From contig CAXYYO010000039.1 of the NCBI GenBank assembly GCA_964293305.1, forward strand, positions 1 through 29,934: a stretch of DNA of 29,934 nucleotides, in the 5' to 3' direction. This document shows positions 27,211 to 29,934 of the stretch, piece after piece. The notes under the pieces were generated by a model. The model saw nothing but the letters and a program-made list of their open reading frames with translations. It was not told where the DNA came from and did not search any database. Source of the DNA: CALAGJ01 sp964293305. GTDB lineage: Bacteria; Bacteroidota; Bacteroidia; Chitinophagales; Chitinophagaceae. The translations under genes and the position numbers were made by a program. Position 1 is the stretch's first letter, and each line of letters begins with the position of its first letter.

Positions 27211-27240
27211 TTTGAATTGTGAATTTAGACTCTATATTTG
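27211..27240 (+). promoter_or_regulatory. Promoter of tRNA-Phe
   Basis: TTTG at 27211-27214 and TATATTTG at 27233-27240 are separated by 18 bases, close to the Bacteroidota consensus TTTG-N19-TAnnTTTG. The tRNA begins 46 bases after the -7 box. Confidence 0.75.
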
Positions 27241-27285
27241 CAACCCAAATTAGAAACAAAAGTTTTTAATGTCGAAAAGTTCAAA

Positions 27286-27358
27286 GGTGCGGTAGCTCAG
27301 TCGGTAGAGCAAAGGACTGAAAATCCTTGTGTCGGCGGTTCGATCCCGCCCCACACCA
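27286..27358 (+). tRNA. tRNA-Phe (anticodon GAA)
   Basis: The 73 bases fold into a cloverleaf. The acceptor is GGTGCGG/CCACACC, the D stem GCTC/GAGC, the anticodon stem AAGGA/TCCTT with loop CTGAAAA (anticodon GAA at 27319-27321), the variable loop GTGTC, and the T stem GGCGG/CCGCC with loop TTCGATC. The discriminator is A at 27358. The 3' CCA is not encoded. The acceptor stem has one C-A mismatch (27290 with 27353), the rest being Watson-Crick. Confidence 0.93.
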
Positions 27359-27362
27359 CATT

Positions 27363-27396
27363 AAACATTACAAATAATCTTGTAATGTTTTTTTTT
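27363..27396 (+). terminator. Intrinsic terminator of tRNA-Phe
   Basis: An 11-bp perfect stem (27363-27373 with 27380-27390) closes a 6-base loop, and the T run continues to 27396. It starts five bases after the tRNA. Confidence 0.9.
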
Positions 27397-27403
27397 ATAT
27401 TTG
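27396..27403 (+). promoter_or_regulatory. Candidate -7 box of the sulfatase gene
   Basis: TATATTTG begins with the last T of the terminator tract and lies 17 bases before the sulfatase ATG at 27421. No TTTG stands at the -33 distance, so strength is uncertain. Confidence 0.4.
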
Positions 27404-27420
27404 TAGCTCAACCTACTAAA

Positions 27421-28818
27421 ATGAAAAAAAACCTTGCAATCAACATCAAAATTTGGATGCTTTTTATTTTGTCAATTATCTATTTACCTGGGTGTCATTC
27501 CTTATCCGAAAAAGAGTTAGATGATAATCAAGCAGCAATAAAACTTAATTCTCAAAATAAATCAATCAATATCATACTTATCCTTGCTGATGATTACGGA
27601 TATGAAATACCAACCTATACAGGTGGCCAATCTTATCAAACGCCAAATATAGATGCATTAGCAGCAAGTGGTATGCAGTTTACACAGTGCAGGGCTATGC
27701 CTTTATGCTCTCCTAGTCGTTTTGAAATATTAACCGGCAAATATAATTTTCGTAATTATTTAGAAGATTCATGGGGTTCTTTAGATCCAAATGAGGAAAC
27801 GATTGCCACAATGTTAAGGAGACGTGGATATAATACTTGTACAGCAGGTAAATGGCAATTAAATGGTGGCGATGCCTCTATAAAAAGTTTAGGTTTTGAC
27901 GACTACTCAGTTACTTTACCATACCTATCAGATGACAGTCTGGAAGAACTAAAACCGCTGTTTTATAAAAATCCAAATGTGTATCAAGATGGGGGGTTTC
28001 TTGATGAATCTCTTACTAAAAATAAATATGGTGAAGATATAAACCGTAGTTATCTTTTCTCATTTATTACATCTCATAAAAATGACAAATTTTTTGCATA
28101 TTGGACACCCAATTTAGTACACAAACCATTTTGCCCCACACCAGATAATCCTGAATTTGCGAATTGGCAACCAAAAGTTAGTGGTTCTTCGTCAGATTCA
28201 ATATTTTTTCCAAGTATGGTAGCCTATCTTGACAAAGAAATTGGCATGTTAAAGGATACTTTAACAAAACTTAAATTAATTGATAATACACTCATCCTAT
28301 TCGTGGGCGACAATGGAACTACAAAAGATATAACATCAATATTTAAGGGTCAGCCCTTTACAGGAGATAAAGACAATTCAACAGAAGCTGGCATTCATGT
28401 TCCGCTTATAGCAAGCTTACCAAGCGTTATTATGCCGGCTTCTATAGATAATAGCTTAATCGATTTCTCTGATTTTTTTGTAACAATTGCAGACATTGCT
28501 GGTGTTAAAAACTTATCCATTTATGATACATTAGATGGTGTAAGTTTTGCTTCTAATTTAATTGGGAAAAAACGTCAGACACGTCAGTGGAGTTATTTTT
28601 ATTATATGGATAACAGAAGAAAAAAAGAAGAAATAGACATTACAAGATGGGTACAGGATAGTATGTATAAAACATATAAAACGGAAACTGGCACTTATGA
28701 GTTTTATAACTTTATTACTGATCCAAAAGAAAAGATGCTCATCAGTGAGAGCCAAATGACTCCCGACCAACTATTAAAATTTAACCAACAAAAATCTGTA
28801 CTCAATAGTTATCCTTAA
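27421..28818 (+). CDS. Sulfatase (arylsulfatase-like) lipoprotein
   Basis: The 465 residues start at 27421, where a lipoprotein signal begins (lipobox LPGC, Cys25). The frame upstream is open to 27238 only because it runs by chance through the tRNA and terminator. The alkaline-phosphatase fold carries metal-site Asp57-Asp58 (LADDYG), the sulfatase signature CSPSR at 96-100 whose Cys96 must be converted to formylglycine, and GDNGT further on. The family motif GKWHL reads GKWQL here (Lys144, Gln146), a variant I recall from a sulfatase subfamily in Planctomycetes and Bacteroidota. It removes sulfate esters in the periplasm or on the surface; the substrate (for example a glycan) is not readable. 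No maturase gene is in the window. Confidence 0.88.
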   Translation: MKKNLAINIKIWMLFILSIIYLPGCHSLSEKELDDNQAAIKLNSQNKSINIILILADDYGYEIPTYTGGQSYQTPNIDALAASGMQFTQCRAMPLCSPSRFEILTGKYNFRNYLEDSWGSLDPNEETIATMLRRRGYNTCTAGKWQLNGGDASIKSLGFDDYSVTLPYLSDDSLEELKPLFYKNPNVYQDGGFLDESLTKNKYGEDINRSYLFSFITSHKNDKFFAYWTPNLVHKPFCPTPDNPEFANWQPKVSGSSSDSIFFPSMVAYLDKEIGMLKDTLTKLKLIDNTLILFVGDNGTTKDITSIFKGQPFTGDKDNSTEAGIHVPLIASLPSVIMPASIDNSLIDFSDFFVTIADIAGVKNLSIYDTLDGVSFASNLIGKKRQTRQWSYFYYMDNRRKKEEIDITRWVQDSMYKTYKTETGTYEFYNFITDPKEKMLISESQMTPDQLLKFNQQKSVLNSYP

Positions 28819-28919
28819 TTTTTTATTTTAAAGATTTGCTGAACCCTTTATTTAAAAATCCACTTATGGATTAGATCTATTCATTGAGATCTGAAGCAAG
28901 TTAGGCTGACCCAAATAGT

Positions 28920-29789
28920 TTACTTATCAGCAATGTACCTATGCATAATTGGGTCATAGGTATCTATGCGCCTATCTCTTAAAAAGGGCCAATATTTACG
29001 ATAATGATCAGATAAATCAAGATCCAATGTTTGTATATGGGAAGCCTCCCTATCATGAGGAGCCTGATATAAAATACTTCCGTATTGATTTGTAATAAAT
29101 GAGCCACCCCAAAAGTTTGAACCTGCCTCTACTCCCACCCTGTTTACACTTACCACACAAACACCATTTGCTATCGCATGACTTCGCTGAATAGTTTGCC
29201 AAGCATTGTACTGATCTATATTTGTTTGTTCATCCTGATGTAAATGCCATCCAATTGCTGTTGGAAAAAATAAAATTTCTGCACCCATCAAGCTGGTTAT
29301 GCGTGCAGCTTCCGGATACCATTGATCCCAACAAATCAATACACCAATTTTGGCAAATTTTGTTTTAAAAACCTGATACCCCGTATCCCCCGGAGTAAAA
29401 TAAAATTTCTCATAATAACCTGGATCATCCGGTATATGATTCTTCCTATATTTTCCTACATATTTACCATCTGCATCAATAATTGCGGTGGTATTATAAT
29501 ACAATCCAGGTGCTGCTTTCTCAAATAATGATAATACCAAAACAACATTTAATTGCTGCGCAATTGTTGAGAATTTTTCAGTTAGTATTCCAGGAACTGC
29601 TACAGCAAGATTAAAGTGATCATAATTTTCCGTATCGCAAAAGTAGAGTGATGTAAAAAGTTCTTGTAAACAAATGATATTGGCACCGGCACTGGCCAAT
29701 TCATGTATCTTATCAATAGCTTTTTGAACATTTTGTTCAATATTCGAAGTGGGGCTCATCTGTACAATTCCAACATTTACTTTCTCCAT
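28920..29789 (-). CDS. aguB: N-carbamoylputrescine amidase
   Basis: The 289 residues form a nitrilase-superfamily hydrolase with the catalytic triad Glu43 (LQELF), Lys116 (YRKNHIPD) and Cys153 (LICWDQWYPEAAR). The segments IPDDPGYYEKFYFTPGDTG and AIGWHLHQDEQ match N-carbamoylputrescine amidases closely. This enzyme makes putrescine, ammonia and CO2 in the agmatine route of polyamine synthesis, in the cytoplasm. The partner agmatine deiminase (aguA), commonly adjacent in Bacteroidota, is not inside the window but could lie beyond the right edge. It converges on the sulfatase gene. Confidence 0.88.
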   Translation of the reverse strand: MEKVNVGIVQMSPTSNIEQNVQKAIDKIHELASAGANIICLQELFTSLYFCDTENYDHFNLAVAVPGILTEKFSTIAQQLNVVLVLSLFEKAAPGLYYNTTAIIDADGKYVGKYRKNHIPDDPGYYEKFYFTPGDTGYQVFKTKFAKIGVLICWDQWYPEAARITSLMGAEILFFPTAIGWHLHQDEQTNIDQYNAWQTIQRSHAIANGVCVVSVNRVGVEAGSNFWGGSFITNQYGSILYQAPHDREASHIQTLDLDLSDHYRKYWPFLRDRRIDTYDPIMHRYIADK

Positions 29790-29825
29790 AATATTTGTTT
29801 ACAATCAGCAAATAAAATTCATTGA

Positions 29826-29852
29826 ACCCAAAAATTTGGGTACTAATTTTTT
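29826..29852. other. Small inverted repeat followed by T run
   Basis: ACCCAAA (29826-29832) and TTTGGGT (29835-29841) are inverted, with a two-base centre, and a T run lies at 29846-29852. It resembles a weak terminator on the plus strand, but no plus-strand gene ends here, so its role is unclear. Confidence 0.25.
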
Positions 29853-29934
29853 TGTAAAAGAAATAATTTCCAGCAAAATATAATACCATATCCAATTATA
29901 TTATAGTCCAATCTAAATCAACAAAAATATAGTT

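Noticed and set aside
27238..27420. 61-residue extension of the sulfatase running through the tRNA
   Set aside because: It passes through a tRNA and a terminator; the lipoprotein signal starts at 27421.
28873..28892. Two AGATCT sites as a terminator hairpin between convergent genes
   Set aside because: AGATCT is itself palindromic, the stem would be only six pairs and no T tract follows.
1..29934. CRISPR array or restriction/defence operon
   Set aside because: No regularly spaced short repeats, cas genes or restriction/methylase genes are visible in the window.

Overview
The window looks like a chromosomal segment of a Bacteroidota bacterium, most likely of the Chitinophagia type. The evidence is AT-rich DNA, weak or absent Shine-Dalgarno sequences, several TAnnTTTG promoter -7 boxes, a protein with a type IX secretion (T9SS) C-terminal sorting domain, a Rho factor with a long charged insertion, and a split methionine synthase. 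The species cannot be fixed from the sequence alone.

Left edge (1-2.7 kb) is accessory. It holds the 3' end of an IS1182-like transposase, then a single lipoprotein gene inside a unit shaped like an integron cassette (attC-like hairpin at 1142-1254, with R''-type box complementary to the start of the same unit), an M24 metallopeptidase-fold protein, and 650 bases that look like decayed DNA. From 2.7 to 5.9 kb a compact plus-strand operon carries a small membrane-anchored protein, a methylmalonyl-CoA mutase catalytic subunit, and the homocysteine-methyltransferase module of methionine synthase. Both enzymes are cobalamin dependent and both lack their cobalamin-binding domain here.

The centre (6.3-16.9 kb) is the most striking part: three large tandem paralogues (1085, 1120 and 1102 aa). 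Each has a signal peptide, a long beta-propeller (WD40-like) sensor region, a beta-sandwich spacer and a C-terminal caspase-fold (C14) protease with an intact His/Cys dyad. A small secreted NTF2-like protein sits 6 bp behind the second. The propellers have diverged, but genes 2 and 3 share a perfectly identical 647-bp stretch over the protease. Gene 2 also changes base composition abruptly just before its protease. This is a constant effector attached to varying sensors, maintained by gene conversion.

From 16.9 to 25.5 kb the genes run on the minus strand: a MerR-like regulator with an N-terminal QLSLF clamp-binding-type peptide, a T9SS-exported repeat protein, a lysine-rich secreted protein, delta-1-pyrroline-5-carboxylate dehydrogenase (pruA), a MATE transporter and rho. 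From 25.7 kb on come asnS, a tRNA-Phe with its own promoter and terminator, a sulfatase lipoprotein (all plus strand), and an N-carbamoylputrescine amidase on the minus strand.
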